Shown: positions 1-12,353, counted from the stretch's first letter. The stretch: 64,000 nt of DNA from Actinernus sp. WN-2022 (GCA_030867875.1 JAOWCC010000064.1:33626802-33690801); one strand, 5' to 3'. The notes: generated by a model not told the origin, from the sequence alone. Numbers and translations: made by a program.

Positions 1-81
1 CCTAGAGATACATTACAATCAATCAAAAATCTGCAGTTACTACAAAAAGATCTTCATTGTGAATGCGCACGTACGTCTAAA

Positions 82-620
82 TTCCGATTAGTTCAAACAC
101 TGATCAACCAGTCTGCTTGTGTCTGGATGGTTTCTTCGTTCATTTGTTTTCGAATTGGGCTACCTGTGTTCCCATATGCAGAGAGCTAGTGTTTTACCAG
201 GGGATCCAAACACCGAAAACAGATGAAAATACGAGGCCGCTTCGGCCGCGTAGTGCTTTTATTGTTTCGAGATGTTTGGATTCCAAGCTGGTGAAACAGA
301 AGCTCGAGTTTTTGATATGACTTCTCAAGCGCAAACAATACCTGCATTAATAAATCATAAGAAAGTATTGTTTGCCTGAATTTTATTGCATGAAATTATA
401 GACTAGAAGGGTTGTGATGGTTATTTTCTCATGGTAGTTACAACAAACGGACTGATAGTGTAGTGGACAAGATAGAGGACAAGCAGCCGGTTGCAAGCGA
501 GGTTCGAGTCATACTCAAGACGTGGATTTTTATTTCCTTCTTTTTCTTTATTTCTCGCCATTCCTGTGATGTAACGCTTATTAAAATGAAAATGTCTTGA
601 TCAGTGTTTGAACTAATCGG
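82..620. repeat. Inverted-repeat-bounded segment at left edge
   Basis: A 24-bp inverted repeat (TTGATCAGTGTTTGAACTAA core) lies at 82-107 and again, inverted, at 597-620. The interior holds a tRNA-like segment and no supportable ORF. Only the right end and the tRNA-like part recur in the second duplicated copy near 16079-16103, so the duplication border falls inside this element. The class is unknown; a MITE-like element is possible. Confidence 0.45.
449..530 (+). repeat. tRNA-like SINE head (copy A)
   Basis: The segment has an A-box-like TAGTGTAGTGG and a B-box-like GGTTCGAGTCA at tRNA-like spacing, followed by T-rich sequence. It recurs at 15943-16020. The predicted cloverleaf is imperfect, so it looks like a tRNA-derived repeat and not a functional tRNA gene. 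Confidence 0.5.
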
Positions 621-770
621 AGCAACCTTGATCTGGCGTTTTATTGTACATCAAGATTCATCTGTCATTTGATTGGAGATCAAGATCTTCATGTGGAATT
701 TCATCGTGTATCAAGGTACATGCACCTGACCAAAATGGGATGACGTGATTGGCTGTTGATATCATGAATT

Positions 771-1157
771 ATTCATAATAATAATAATGGCCATATTTAA
801 ATAGAGCCACATCACCACAGTCTCATGGCGCTTTACATATTACTGACATATCCCGTCAGTGATTTTTTTTCGGAATGCTTACGACGCTAATAGCTGCCAC
901 GCAGTTTACAATGCCGAGTGTGTGGTTAGTACTAACAATGGCCAGACTGCTATACCGGGTGACAATCCCCTGCTCTTTTTTGAGTAGTACAGCAGGTTCT
1001 TTCACGTCCCCTTCAAATACTGATTAGAAGTAGGAGGAGACCAGGCCAACCGACGGCTTATAAACGTCCCTGCCCAAGGACGCGGCCGGGATTCGAATCC
1101 CCGACCTCCCGCACTCTAGACCGTGCTCTACCAACTGAGCTAACCAGTGAGGCGGTT
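771..1157 (-). repeat. tRNA-derived SINE (copy A)
   Basis: Read on the minus strand, the head near 1157 has box A (TTAGCTCAGTTGGTAGAGC) and box B (GGGATTCGAATCCC). An unrelated body follows, then a 3' tail containing GTAAAGCGCCATGAGACTG and ending in (ATT)n near 771. The homologous copy at 16253-17190 is interrupted by a LINE fragment. A tRNA head with a LINE-like tail and ATT repeats is typical of invertebrate SINEs. Confidence 0.8.
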
Positions 1158-1477
1158 TGAGAATACAGTTTGAGAATACAAAATAAAAAAAGCTACATGT
1201 GAAAATTCATGTAATCGCCTACAGTTTGGCCGTTGTCTGCAGAAACACAACTTGAAAACCCCAAATTGTACGTCTGTTGCACGTCTATGTACAGACACTT
1301 AGTAATTACCGATTGTAGATTGTGTGGCGGCTCAATCCAGCGCAAATTTCTCCATATCGTGCGTCACACATACCAACTGAAGAAAAAAACAATCGCACCT
1401 CCAGCAAAAAGAAAACACAATGGTTCACAATCGACATTGAAAAGCTGGACAAACGGCTCCTGCATGAAGGGATTGTA

Positions 1478-2423
1478 ACAACAACAACAACAATTTATTT
1501 ACCCTTATGACTAAAGTTAATACAATAAATAAGAAGAAATATAAATACTAAGGGGGGTGCTGGCTTCCTGAAATAACCATATAGGGTTAAGGAACCAGGA
1601 AGCCAGATTTAAAGGAAGATATATAAAATACAAGGTCGGAGTCACACACACACACAATGCACACAAATACACACACACAACCTAACATTATAATGTATGT
1701 AAGAGAAACTAAACAGCAAATAAATCATAGTATAAAGCATGCAGTATAAGCCTGGAGGTATATACGGTAAATAAACACAAGAAGATAACTTAAGCTAATA
1801 TTTACTTATAAATTCCTTTTTCAAATTCTGTTTAAAGGTTCTTAATGAGGACAATTTTGTATGTTCACCAATTGAGTTCCAAATTTTTGGTCCTTTGAAT
1901 CTAATATTGAAAAGACCATAATTGGTTCTTGCTCTAGGTAAGTAATATGATTGATTTGCTGCAGATCTAGTATTATAACTATGAACGTTTTTTACATAGG
2001 TGAAGAAGTTATCAAAAGCAGAAGGTAATAATCCATTGTGAAAGTTGAACATAAATACTGAAATATGTAAGGAAACAAGGTCAAATAACTTAATAATGTT
2101 CAATGATTTGTATAGTGGGCTTGAGTGCTCATCAAATTTTGAGAATGTCATAATGCGCATGGTCTTCTTTTGCAAAATGTAAAGAGGTTGAAGTGTGGTG
2201 GGGTAAGTATTACCCCAGATAATTATTCCATATATTAGGAATGGGTAAATTAATGAATAATAGAGACTTACAAGGAGATTTGAACTAACAAAATAGCGAA
2301 GTTTAGACAGAGCACCCACACTTCTCTTTAACTTCTTTGTAATACTGTCAATCTGAGGTTTCCAGCTTAGATTAGAATCAATTAAAACACCCAGATATTT
2401 AATGCAATCATCGTGACGTAGTT
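1478..2423 (-). mobile_element. 5'-truncated LINE, C-terminal RT-ORF region
   Basis: A 174-residue minus-strand ORF (1795-2319), extended upstream in frame to about 2410, matches the C-terminal region of CR1/L2/jockey-type LINE polyproteins: the 'KYLGVLIDSNLSW' motif, then 'SYNTRSA' and 'GPKIWNSIG'. The 3' tail is (TTG)n at about 1478-1495. GATTGTA occurs at both ends (1471-1477 and 2424-2430) and may be a target duplication. The duplicate region at about 17490-17560 lacks it, so it inserted in copy A only. The catalytic RT core is absent, so it is dead. Confidence 0.8.
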
Positions 2424-2545
2424 GATTGTATTGTGTATTGTGAATTGTATTGTGTTCTATTGTATTGTGTATTTCGTTCTATTGTTTTGTATTGTGTTAA
2501 TTCTATTGTATTTTGATAGCAATTCATGTGTTGTAAAGGGACCAC
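2424..2545. repeat. ATTGTATTGTG-rich MITE, left end lost (copy A)
   Basis: TATTGTGT-type simple sequence is followed by the right terminus 'GCAATTCATGTGTTG'. The intact version is at 17503-17639 and a third, reversed copy is at 39677-39811. The left end is missing here, replaced by the LINE at 1478-2423. Confidence 0.6.
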
Positions 2546-2913
2546 CTAGCGGAGGTTGCGAGGTAGGTTTCATGGACGCGCATGCGCAACACAGAGAAAT
2601 AAAATAGCAGAGCTTATTTCTTTCGAATACATGTTTGTATAGTCGTTGGGTTGATTTAGGGTTCAGTTCCCCTTTAAGGAAACTTCGTACTTATTCTATT
2701 ATTCGAAAAATCTAGTTGCGAAAAGCGATAAAAGACGAATAAAAGAAACAGTAAACACCTAATTTCGTAAGAAAACACTTTTTACCGTCCCGTCGTCACA
2801 GCCGTTGTAGTCCTTGGAGCGTAAGGTCCTTATTGCTTTCTCTACCGTCGGCTGAAAATGCTTTTTGTTCCATCATTCTCAAAATAAAATGATACTGCAA
2901 TTATGCAATATCA

Positions 2914-3158
2914 TAGACCAGTTCGCGGTTAATTACGACATTTGTCTGAAACACGATTGCACGCTTCCCAGCACAGCTACATCCCTCAAATTTTGATCAG
3001 TTAATCTTTTACCTGGTATCTTAAGTTTGCAGACAGTGAATATTTCATAAATTCGATTTTACGGAAATTATTTGGCATCGGACTCCCATACAAACACTGT
3101 ATTTCGTGCCATGTCTGCACCCCTTTCAAAATGTCGGAATTAACCGCGAACTGGTCTA
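2914..3158. repeat. MITE with TAGACCAGTTCGCGGTTAAT ends (copy A)
   Basis: Terminal inverted repeats of about 28 bp (TAGACCAGTTCGCGGTTAAT at 2914, inverted at 3139-3158) bound 245 bp without an ORF. It lies just downstream of the MPEG1-like stop codon. Copy B (18010-18305) keeps about 48 bp that are deleted here; CTG occurs at the deletion ends, which suggests microhomology-mediated loss. Confidence 0.7.
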
Positions 3159-3219
3159 TAAAAAAAAACATTATGATAGATATAGAAAGGCTTCATAAGA
3201 GAAAGAAAACGTGTCATGT

Positions 3220-6200
3220 TCAGACTCGTGCGTTATCTCCATCACCGACAGCCTCGTACCCCCTTTTAACACTCTTGTGACGGCGCAAGCCAATCACCAT
3301 GGCAACAATCAACAATTCAGCCAATGCCGTGACGCCAAATGTAATGCCAGCCGCAGTACCAGCGCCCATGTTATCGCTAGAACTCCGGGGAGACTTTTGT
3401 TTGTTAGGGGCTGGGACGAGGGGTTCTTCGGCGGGATTCATGCCGACTATGGCCGGACCGTGTATGCTGGTTTCAGCTGCGAACTCCGTAACAGAGCTAA
3501 ACAAGATAAAAAGAGAAATAATCAAAGAATAATCAAAAAGAAATTCGTGATTCAAACTAACTTCGGTAGTTCTACAGTGTCGTTAGTTCTACAATACTTG
3601 TTCTACTAGCAGGTGTAAGATAAACCCAACAGCTACTAATGATCAATGCATTACTGCGTCTGCGTATGTTGCTTGTGTTCTGTTCTAGTGAAAACAAGGC
3701 TTTACTATTTTGTGATTGGACAATGCGGGCTGTAAACTATCCGTTGAATACTTAAACTAGTATTAGCCAAACACTGCGTTTTTGTTCCCTCGACTGCAAA
3801 CAAATATTGCGAGCAGGTCCCGACTTTATCCTGTTACAGTTTTAGATCAACTGTTTACATCATCCTCTGTGATTTTTACAACCTGCCGCCTGCGAGTGAA
3901 ATATAGATTGTACGGTTGGTTTTGATCCTGGTAAAACACTGTCGTCCATTCCACCATTCATCTATAATTTTTTGGTGTTTATAAAATTATTTTGTGGCAA
4001 ACCTATGATGACACTTATTTAAGATTTGTACGCAACGAACGCTGGAAAGGACGCAGTGATCAAGAGTAGTAAGGTACATATGTACAATTACTCTTCTCGT
4101 AACCCCGGGGGGGGGGGGGGGGGGGGGGGTAGTCTCATATAAAAGCTATACGGGTATGCGATGCTGGATCGGGTCGGAGTTTTGATGGTTTAGGTCTGGG
4201 TCCTAGTTTTGCCTTCAAAGTCTGAGATGGGGTATACATTTTCTATTAAATTTTCGAATGCAATGTTTTGGCATTTTCGTTTAATTTTGCCCAGCAGATA
4301 TTTTCAGAAACTTGAAGTTTCCGGTCTGAAAATGGGTACCAAATTTAACCCTTTAGTCTGAAATAGGGTACGAAAAATTGAATGTCTAGGTCTGAGAAGG
4401 GGTAGGGTTTCTTTAGCCTGCGTCACATCCGAACTGAATCCTAGTTAAGTCTAGTGGAGCAGGCGCACCCAAAAAATGGCGGAATATCCCTCGGGCTCGT
4501 AACCTCTCTTACGCCTACTCACTAAATAGTGCGAGACAAAGAGATGGATGTTACCTTTTTGTTGCCAGTAACCACTGAACAGAGTTCGAGCGTTTGAACC
4601 AGATCTGTCCAGTGTCTTGGTTAATCAAAAGCAAAGGCACAGTGTAGTTGAGAATTTTAGGTGCACTGAAGTATGGAGGTCTTTTAATAATTGGGAATCC
4701 ATGATTGTTGAAGACATTCGACTTCACACAGAAGTTTATCTCACAATCCTGTTCGATAGCGCCAAGGTGCCGAGAGTAACCGGTTGGACAGGATTTGGGC
4801 AAACCAGACGGACCGGATTGACTGACAAACAGTTCCAAATTTGAATGACCTGAGGAATAAAAAGAAAGAGAGAATAAAATTCCTGACCTAAATATATATG
4901 CCTAAATCTATTGCTGTGTTTGTTTGCTGTAAATTGTACACTGCCATATATGGACTGATTTTTATTTCCATAAAACTCATTTGAATTTCCCGTACGCCGC
5001 CATCTTGGATCTTATGATGTCACCCTTTTTTGTGTAACATGGACAATACTGTGACGTCATAAGGTACAAGAGGACAGTGCGCGGGAAATTCAAATGAGTC
5101 TTGTGACAGGAATATCGGTCCATACATGACATTTAGTGTACACGTTACAGGAGACAAACACTGCAATAGATTTAGGCATCCATAAGGAACATTTGAGAGC
5201 AATCGTTGTTTTTTCGCCGAGGTTCCATAGACTGAGCCAGCGCGCCGTAACTCAGCACCGCACCAGACTCATTCCCAGGGATTTTTACGCGCCTAATCTA
5301 AGATGGCGTAGAAAAAAAACCTGGAAAAGGCTGGTGGGATTCGGCCGCTGATTGGCTACCAATTACCAATGGGAAAAATATTTTCTTACAGACATTAGAC
5401 AGGCCAGTGGTAATACTGCTACCCAGAATAACTATAATGAGCTAATCGAGCTGAGTAGCATAATTAATAATATGAAAGAAGAATTGGTCATGAGAAAGTG
5501 GCATAAAGTAATTCTAAAGTTATAAAATTTGGACAAAGGCAAACCACAATAATGAAGTGAAAGCTATAATAAAAGGTGTTTACATATTGTTTGTGAAGTG
5601 AAAACGAGAATAAAACGTGTTTTACGTACTTTTTGTGATTTTGTCATTTTTTACCCTCCCTCCCCTCCCCCCCCTACTTTTAAGACTGCTCAATTCAAAT
5701 TCAAACTGTTAGGGATAACTAGTTTGAATTTGAATTGAGCAGATCTATGTTTATTTGCACACAGCCAAGTATAAATATGAAATAATTCCTCATTTAGTTT
5801 AGATTCTAGAGTATTTAAATTACGATCAGCAAGAAATAAATTGCAGTCATCAGCAAAAAGATGAAAATCAAAAAGCTTGGAAGACTTGTTAAAATCATTA
5901 ATGTAGAGAAGAAAAAGGATTGGGCCAAGAACTTACTTGAGGTACACCACATGATATACGGCTATATTCAGAATTTATAGTTCCAATTGAAACAAATTGC
6001 TTTCGATCACTAAGGTAGGAAGCAAACAAATCATTTGCAATTCCCCAAATGCCATAGTAATCTAGTTTTACCAATAAAATTTTATGGTTTATTGTATCAA
6101 ATTCCTTGGAAAGGTCAATGAAAATAACACAGGAGTAGCTACCCTCATCAGTAGAAGCAAAGCATGTACAGTTGAATGCTTAGCCTGGAATCCAAACTGG

Positions 6201-9197
6201 CCTTCAAAAATAATATATATTCTATGTAAATGATTAATTAATCTAATGTACATTATACAATGTCAATAGGTTATGAACCAAGCCTGGTTAAAATTTAAAA
6301 CTTAAAACCACAGTGTGTTTAGTTTAGATTGAGAGTTAATACTTTTGACTTACGCCTAAGCTAGACAATGACTTTTTGCAAAATTCCTAACATGCCGTGA
6401 AACAGGAAACAGCTTGTAAACAAACACGGATATAGGCCGATTAGAATTTATCATAATAATTATGGATAAAAGTGACATAGGCCTATAATTAGATAGACCT
6501 AGAGGTGACTCTTTCTTATAAATAGGTATCACACGAGCAACTTTCAAAATATCTGGAACCTTACCAGAAGAGAAGGAGTAATTAAATAATATTTCTAGTG
6601 GTTTGGATAACAAAGTCTTAAGTAATTTTAGTATGGGAATGGGGCCGGATACTAAAAGGACCACATGCTTTGGCAACCTTTAATTCTGATATTATGTTTA
6701 CTATTTCCTGAGATGTAGCTGGAAATAGGTAAAAGCTAGATGACTGAGGAGAATCTAAATAGTAACTATATTTTAGCAGCTAAATCATTGCCAATGCTAG
6801 CAAAAGTAGCAAAGAAAGAGTTAAACTCATTAACTGCATTATTTTTCAATATTTTTCTTGGTATTGTGGAGCTCTTAGATTTAGATACAATTAGGTCTTC
6901 GACTCCTTTCCGTATGTTAGGCTAGACGTTTTTGCGCGCGCTGATTGGAGCATTTCCAATAGCGTGTGCACTTTTGATTTAAAAAAATAAACTGTTGATG
7001 TCGTCTTTCGCATTGCGCATTCAAAATTTGTTGAAAACAACTACAAATTCATCATAACTTAGCATTTTTGCTTTTACAATACTCTCCTGTCTAAACTGGG
7101 AAAAATTAGAACAGTGTACGGTTGGAATTCATTGGGATCACACTTCAACCGTTAACCGTTCTTCAGCGATGATGAATGATCAAAGATGGTGAATGCTTCC
7201 TCAAAATATACCGACATATTGGGCATATTTTTGGGTCACATGACCAGCCTGTATCAGGGGTTCTTTTGAGGCCATCTTGGATTAGGCGCGTAAACACCCC
7301 TGGGAACGCGGTACTAATCAAGTAAGCGCCTAGTAAGCAGTTGGCGGCGCGGTACTAATCTAGTAAGCGTGTGGGGTGTCACGGGAAGGACGGTTACTTC
7401 CCCTTTGCCCTTCCCCTGATCCTTTGCACGACTTTCCGTGACACCCAACACACTTGCTAGCTTAGTACCGCGCCGCCAATTAAAGTTTAGCAGCGACTGG
7501 TATGAGTCTGTGATGGTACACTTACCTTTTGATCCCTGGCCGCTAACTGCGGATCTATTGACACCGAGAGGATTACCGGCACTGCAGCTGAACAAACCAC
7601 CAAACGGCACCGACTGAGAGAACCCAAGCTCGTAATCATCACTCACGCAAACTTGCATGGTGGCTCCAAACCGCAGAGGGTAGAACTTCAGTGGACAGCT
7701 GTGATCCTGAGTCACGGGGTTCTTTAATACTTTGCTGTAGAGTCCCCCAAAGAGATAACCTGTATTGGGGGGAACCTGTCCTTTAGCGACACACCAGTAG
7801 GTCGAGTACGCTGCGTATCCACAGTTTGTATTGCAGCATTTAGCGAAAATCCAGCACCGGTGACAGTCATGATGACAGCTTTGAGGAGTACGACCTTTAT
7901 GAACCAAAACAGCCTCGTATCGAGCGCTGCACGAGTACCCGGCCGTGAGAGGGTTCTTTTGAAGCAGGGGCCCGCACGGATCACCCAATGGAGAGCCGTC
8001 GGATTGACACGTTTGATAAACGCCCCCGAAAGTGTAGTTGTTCGTTGGACTCTCGCAAGATCCATCATCGAGGTTGGCTTGGAAGCTAAAGTTTGGAGAG
8101 TCCATTTTCGTGCATCCTTTAATGGTATTGTGTTTGTAGTACTGTTTTATGGCTTGTTCAACCACGTTGGCTAAGTCAAAGGTCAACTCCTCTGACATCT
8201 CAGGAAGGCGGCTGGGTGTTATAGCGTAATGTAATGGATCACCTGACCGATCAACTGCCACAAGCTCGTCTAGCAGTTTATCTTCCCATTGATTGATGGT
8301 GAAATTTACCCAGAGCGGTGGCCCGCCAAACGTGAACACGCTAGAATAAACAGTGTTCTTGGTGTATTGATCTAAAACTTGCTTGTCAGTCGTCTGGCTG
8401 TAGCTAAATTTGGCTCCAAATGCTCCAAAAAAGGACGCACTCGCCGCTGCCGTGATCTGGCTTTTGTCTTCTTGAAAATCTGCAACGAATTTTTTTGTCA
8501 AATGATCCACTTTAGCGAGAACCGCACCAGCGTTGACGCTTGTAATGTAATGCGTTCCGAAGTCGCGGATCAGTATTTGCGCGAGAAAGTTCGCGTACGC
8601 AGTGTTGTTATGCTGTAGATGAGACGCGATTTCGAGTAGACGCGATTTGAACGCAGACTGAAAAGCACTGTCGGGTTGGAGTTTCACCACGAACAGGACA
8701 TGACGCATTTGGACTCGAGTGGTGACAGATTTGTCTTCCACTTGATGCTTCTTGACTGATTCGAACTCAGATGAAAACGAACCGCTTACGCTGCCAAACC
8801 CAAAGCTTCCCGAAGCTTCAGCGTTTATAGATTTTGTGGTTGTCGAAGAGTAGTTATTCCAGTGATCATAGAGTTCAGCGAACGTTTCCACTTTGCTTTT
8901 CTTCACAGGATAAAGGAATACATTATCAGGGATGAGATACTTGCCGTCATCCGAAGTTTTACACATGGAATAATTCATCACAGAAACTACACCCATATGT
9001 TGATTTCTAAGGTTATCCCAGCCTCCTCCTGGTAGAACTTCAAAGCGATAAACCCCTTTTGTGAGAGGACAGTTTCGTGGGTTGCCAAGTGGAAATTTTG
9101 AGGGTGAGGAATCATTATTTTGAGCGAATACAAGCCCGAAGCTAAATACTGTACAATACAGTCCACAAGCTAGGAAAAATCTTGCAACGAATCCCAT
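3220..9197 (-). CDS. MPEG1: MPEG1/perforin-2-like pore-forming protein, copy A (3 coding exons)
   Basis: Exons 9197-7526, 4849-4555 and 3496-3220 join through GTAAGT/CAG and GTAACA/TAG borders in matching phase to give 747 residues; mammalian MPEG1 is about 716. Visible are a signal peptide (1-26), a MACPF domain with signature DFGTHYITSVNAG at 212-224, a cysteine-rich segment (362-381), a P2-type region (about 389-650, including 'CPTGYSRHLGAIEQDCEINF'), a transmembrane helix (about 699-726), then the basic tail RRHKSVKR and a short GYEAV end. Family members are type I membrane proteins of phagocytic or endolysosomal compartments that oligomerise into pores in engulfed microbes; that role here is inferred from family. 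Glu716 sits inside the transmembrane helix, where copy B has Gly. A 39-bp in-frame deletion shortens the tail relative to copy B. The start ATG follows a possible 5'UTR acceptor TTCTTTTACAG. The first intron (2.7 kb) holds a LINE, the second a G-run. Confidence 0.9.
4104..4415. repeat. G-homopolymer and degenerate GTCTGAGATGGGGTA repeats (intron 2, copy A)
   Basis: A run of more than 20 G follows CCCC at about 4104-4130. Five diverged blocks of the type 'GGTCTGAGANGGGGTA', spaced roughly 50-70 bp apart, follow up to about 4410. The same arrangement is in copy B at 19301-19610. The length of the homopolymer is unreliable in any assembly. Confidence 0.6.
5686..5742. repeat. Perfect 22-bp-arm hairpin in intron 1 of copy A
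   Basis: CTGCTCAATTCAAATTCAAA is followed by a 13-bp spacer (GTTAGGGATAACT) and the exact inverted arm ending GAATTGAGCAG. It sits beside a C-rich tract (5655-5674) and is absent from the corresponding part of copy B, where LINE sequence continues. Confidence 0.75.
5743..6900 (-). mobile_element. LINE fragment in MPEG1-like intron 1 (copy A)
   Basis: Minus-strand translation in broken frames gives RT blocks: 'SGPIPILKLLKTLLSKPLE' and 'ARVIPIYKKESPLGLSNYRP' (6676-6470), then 'LGPILFLLYINDF' with the catalytic-type 'LFADDCNLFL' (about 5930-5830). Blocks between are deleted or frameshifted, so it is inactive. The copy B counterpart (20760-22395) reaches further 3'. It lies in the same orientation as the host gene. 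Confidence 0.8.
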
Positions 9198-9362
9198 TGC
9201 TGACTAGGTCTCCTGTAAAAGAATAAGAACATTTTTTCGAAGAAAGTGATTGATGATGCCGTAGCCTGCGTAGCTTGGCTTTCCGAGAACAACAACAACA
9301 CCGTATAAAGCTTGTATACATGTAACAACGTTTATGCAGTTAAGTGAATATATACTATGAGA

Positions 9363-9842
9363 GGTATAATAGGTGTCAAACTTCCGTATCTCTACCACAT
9401 CGATTATTCATAAGCGGTTGCGAAATAACTGTGCTCATGCAGTGTGAAATCGCGCCGCGTTGGTGCTCACTAAAAGTAAAAGACTAAATGCCTCGAAAAG
9501 GTATTCGAAGCCGTAATTCGAAGCTTGCCAAAGACTGATTTCAGTCAGCCAAGTCCTCGAAAGACTGCGAAACAGGGTATACCATCGGAAGAAGCTGGCA
9601 CATCGGATGCGTTCGGCCGTTCGTCGAGTAATGGCGGGAGCTCGACTGGCCGTTAAAGAGTCGTGCAGCTACATGTAATTGTGCATCAAGATCTTCTCTT
9701 TCCCAGATAGCAGAGACGCTGGTATGCATTTTTACATGTATTCGTATAGTAAAACATATAAGTTACGTACTAAAGCTGATGTCGACCTGCATACATTCGA
9801 CTAACTGGTTTCCATTTTACAAAGACGGAGAGAGACCTCTGC
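9363..9842. other. Upstream flank of MPEG1-like copy A, nothing recognised
   Basis: This holds the region 5' of the duplicated segment. I see only short ORFs without family resemblance. A promoter for copy A should lie here or in 9198-9362, but no convincing core element could be picked out. Confidence 0.3.
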
Positions 9843-10207
9843 TGTTTACGTTTTTTCCTCATTAGCATACATCAAACTTCAAGCGACGTACATACAAACA
9901 AACAGAGTACATAGATCGAAAGAGATTGTCACACTTGATAATCACCGAAAATTTGAGAGTGATATGATAAATATATTTTGAGGAATAAGCGTTTAAAAAG
10001 CTCAAAATTTACAATGAATGTATGGCTGTCAACTCTTGCCCCCCAGCCCATTTTATAGTTTTGAAAAGTCAATTTCTCCGTAAATATTTAACATATCAAT
10101 CTCAAATTTTGGGTGATTACTCCGTTTAAAATTATCTTTCAACTGATGTAGTCTGTTTGTTTGCAGCTTGAAGTTTAATTTATGCTAATGAGGCAAAAAT
10201 GTAAACA
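9843..10207. repeat. MITE-like inverted-repeat element (TGTTTACGTTTTT ends)
   Basis: The left arm TGTTTACGTTTTTTCCTCAT with GCATACATCAAACTTCAAGC recurs inverted at about 10160-10207. The interior is also partly self-complementary (CGAAAATTTGAGAGTGATAT against ATATCAATCTCAAATTTTGG). There is no ORF. The length (365 bp) fits a MITE. Confidence 0.65.
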
Positions 10208-10816
10208 ATGACGTCAGCAAGGATTCGCCTATAATTGCATGGATTGTTAGGCTTAATTAAGTTAAATTATTGTACACTAGCTAAACACCTGCAAATCGAA
10301 GGGGTTGATTATTAATGCTTTATATTCATTATTTGGCTGAATTACTTTGTAACACGTACATGTACCTGTAAGCTTTATAAGTTCATAATTAAGCTTATTT
10401 ACAGGACTAAATATTTTTTAGTATAAATTTATAATTGCATGAAAGGCAATCGAAAAAGTTAAGGTGTCTGACAGAGCAGCTGACAGCTGTTTAGGATGAG
10501 TTAGTAGTTTCAACCATGCAAATACAGATCTTGACTGGCAAATGACCGGCTGTTGTTTTTAGCCCTCGGGTACTGTAATACTAGATCATGGCTAATTCGA
10601 ACAATAGTTTAAAGTTTTCAGCCAATTGAAATCAGTTTAAAAAAATGGTACATACATGTACATACATGTACTTACCCTTAATATTTATAAATGCAGGTTA
10701 ACCTTAGAGGAAGGGAGTAAAAAAGTACTCTATTTCCATGGGCTCCTTTCAATCCAGGAGTGTTGTACTTGTGGATAGCAATGCCACAAAAAACTTTGTT
10801 GTGTCCAAAGCAGTTT

Positions 10817-11597
10817 TCGGTACAATTTTAGAATACCCGGCCACTAAAACTTGGGAGTTGAAGCTACTGGCTACATGTACATACATACCTGCCATTGTGT
10901 GGTGTAGAGATGGCTACTTGGCTTGTAAAACACAAGCATGCCAGGTAGAGGGTATGTGTTCCTTGCTCAATCCAAGTGTGAGTATGGCCAAATTACAAAA
11001 TGGTCTAGGTGCACAAGCGTGGACACAAAGAGACTAGCTGAAGGTAATATTGTAACGGTTTAGATTATTATTCAAGAATCCGGCAGTTTTATAACAGCAA
11101 GTTTCTCTGCCATGTGAGTCTTTATCATCTGTGCAGCGCCTTTAAAAATGTTATCCTCTAAACTTCAAAGGCTTGGAAGACAACATGGGAGTATATGGAT
11201 GGAGTTGGATCAAAGACTCATTTCCATGCCTTTCGATATTCAGAGTTATTTTGTCCTGATCTTAGGGAATTCATAAAGAATGCAGTACATCAACGAGTTC
11301 TGAAGGCTACTTCAGTCATCACAGCGTTCGTGGTTGGAAACTGACAGGTATTTAAAAATCAGATTTTTTTCAATATTTCAGGGTTAGGTTTTAGAAGGTT
11401 TCTATGAAAATTTGAGAAAATGAATTATTAATGATCTATTCTAATTAGTTGCGGGGTATTCTATAATTATTCCGCCATGTAGCCACTTTGAGCAGTCATG
11501 TAGCCATCGATCTCTACACTATACAATTGTATGTATGTAGCCAGTAGCTATGATCGATTCCCAAGTTTTAGTGGCCGGGTATTCTAAAGTTGTTCCC
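10817..11597. repeat. Inverted-repeat element with about 95-bp arms
   Basis: The left arm (about 10820-10915) contains TTTTAGAATACCCGGCCACT and AAGCTACTGGCTACATGTAC. The right arm (about 11497-11597) carries these inverted. The interior of about 570 bp has fragmentary ORFs that I do not recognise. A foldback or MITE-type DNA element is likely. Confidence 0.6.
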
Positions 11598-12353
11598 AAT
11601 TTAAGTTTACTGTACATGCATACACTAATTCTATTTAGCCATGAATATGTGGTATATGTTATGTTATATGTACCATGCATATGGTCGCCTTTGATTCTTT
11701 TGTTCTCCGAGGCACATTTAAACCACTAATGAAAAGGAAATTTAGTCAGGGCCATTGTCTTCGAAATTACCATCATGCATGCAGGGATATTCAGAAATAA
11801 TAAATAATAAATTTCCCTGCATGTGTAATGAGGGACATTTTGAAGAGAATGCAGGCTGGGCATGAGAGAGTCAAAAGCATCAACTCCTGCTCCCCTCCAG
11901 CACAAGTAGCCCTGCGCTTCCAGGTGAGAAAATCAAATCTAAACTGACCTGTCCTCGTCATAACCTTCAATGTAATCCATGTGGGATGACCTATTTCAAT
12001 CTGCACGTTCTTCTCTTCATTTCTCAAACCTGCTTCTTCCATGTGGGATACTTATATAAGACCATAAACGTGACGTAATTAAAATCCTTGCATGTTCTTT
12101 GAATATTTAGTCAACTGCATAATTGTATTGTAGTGTTATTCTTCTCAAAAACATGCTTGTCCCCAGGGGATGCCAGAGTCATTCAATCAATGGCACTCAG
12201 TCAAGCATTAAACAAAACATTTTCAAAAGCAACTCAACTATAACTTCTTTAATTTGGCAGAGAAAACTAAACTTCTCAGAGATTTCTTTCGTTCCTCGAT
12301 GATCATAGTACAACAAACTTATGCCATGGAATTTCGGGTATTAGTGATTTTAA
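11598..12353. other. Intergenic, nothing recognised
   Basis: An 83-codon ORF at 11791-12042 on the minus strand has no recognised motif, and the surrounding sequence shows no clear splice context. I see no gene or repeat that I can support. Confidence 0.3.

Larger units (their letters stand above)
433..9362. repeat. Segmental duplication, copy A
   Basis: This stretch is collinear with 15925-28026 in direct orientation. Similarity starts at 'GGTAGTT(A/T)CAACAAACGG' and ends just after 'TATATACTATGA' upstream of the MPEG1-like gene. The shared content is a tRNA-like segment, a SINE, MITEs, the whole MPEG1-like gene and a LINE fragment in its first intron. Copy A is shorter because copy B took several later insertions. 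Copy A has its own LINE insertion at 1478-2423, a 39-bp coding deletion in the last exon, and a deletion of about 48 bp in the MITE at 2914-3158. Confidence 0.9.

Noticed and set aside
1081..1157. Functional tRNA gene on the minus strand
   Set aside because: It continues into a SINE body and LINE-like tail, and recurs in a damaged copy; it is a SINE head.
3220..3555. Independent 111-residue membrane protein
   Set aside because: The apparent signal peptide is intron sequence; the acceptor TTGTTTAG at 3497 makes this the last exon of the MPEG1-like gene.
3211..3609. Plus-strand 132-codon ORF opposite the MPEG1-like last exon
   Set aside because: Antisense shadow of a spliced exon; the minus-strand frame joins in phase with upstream exons.
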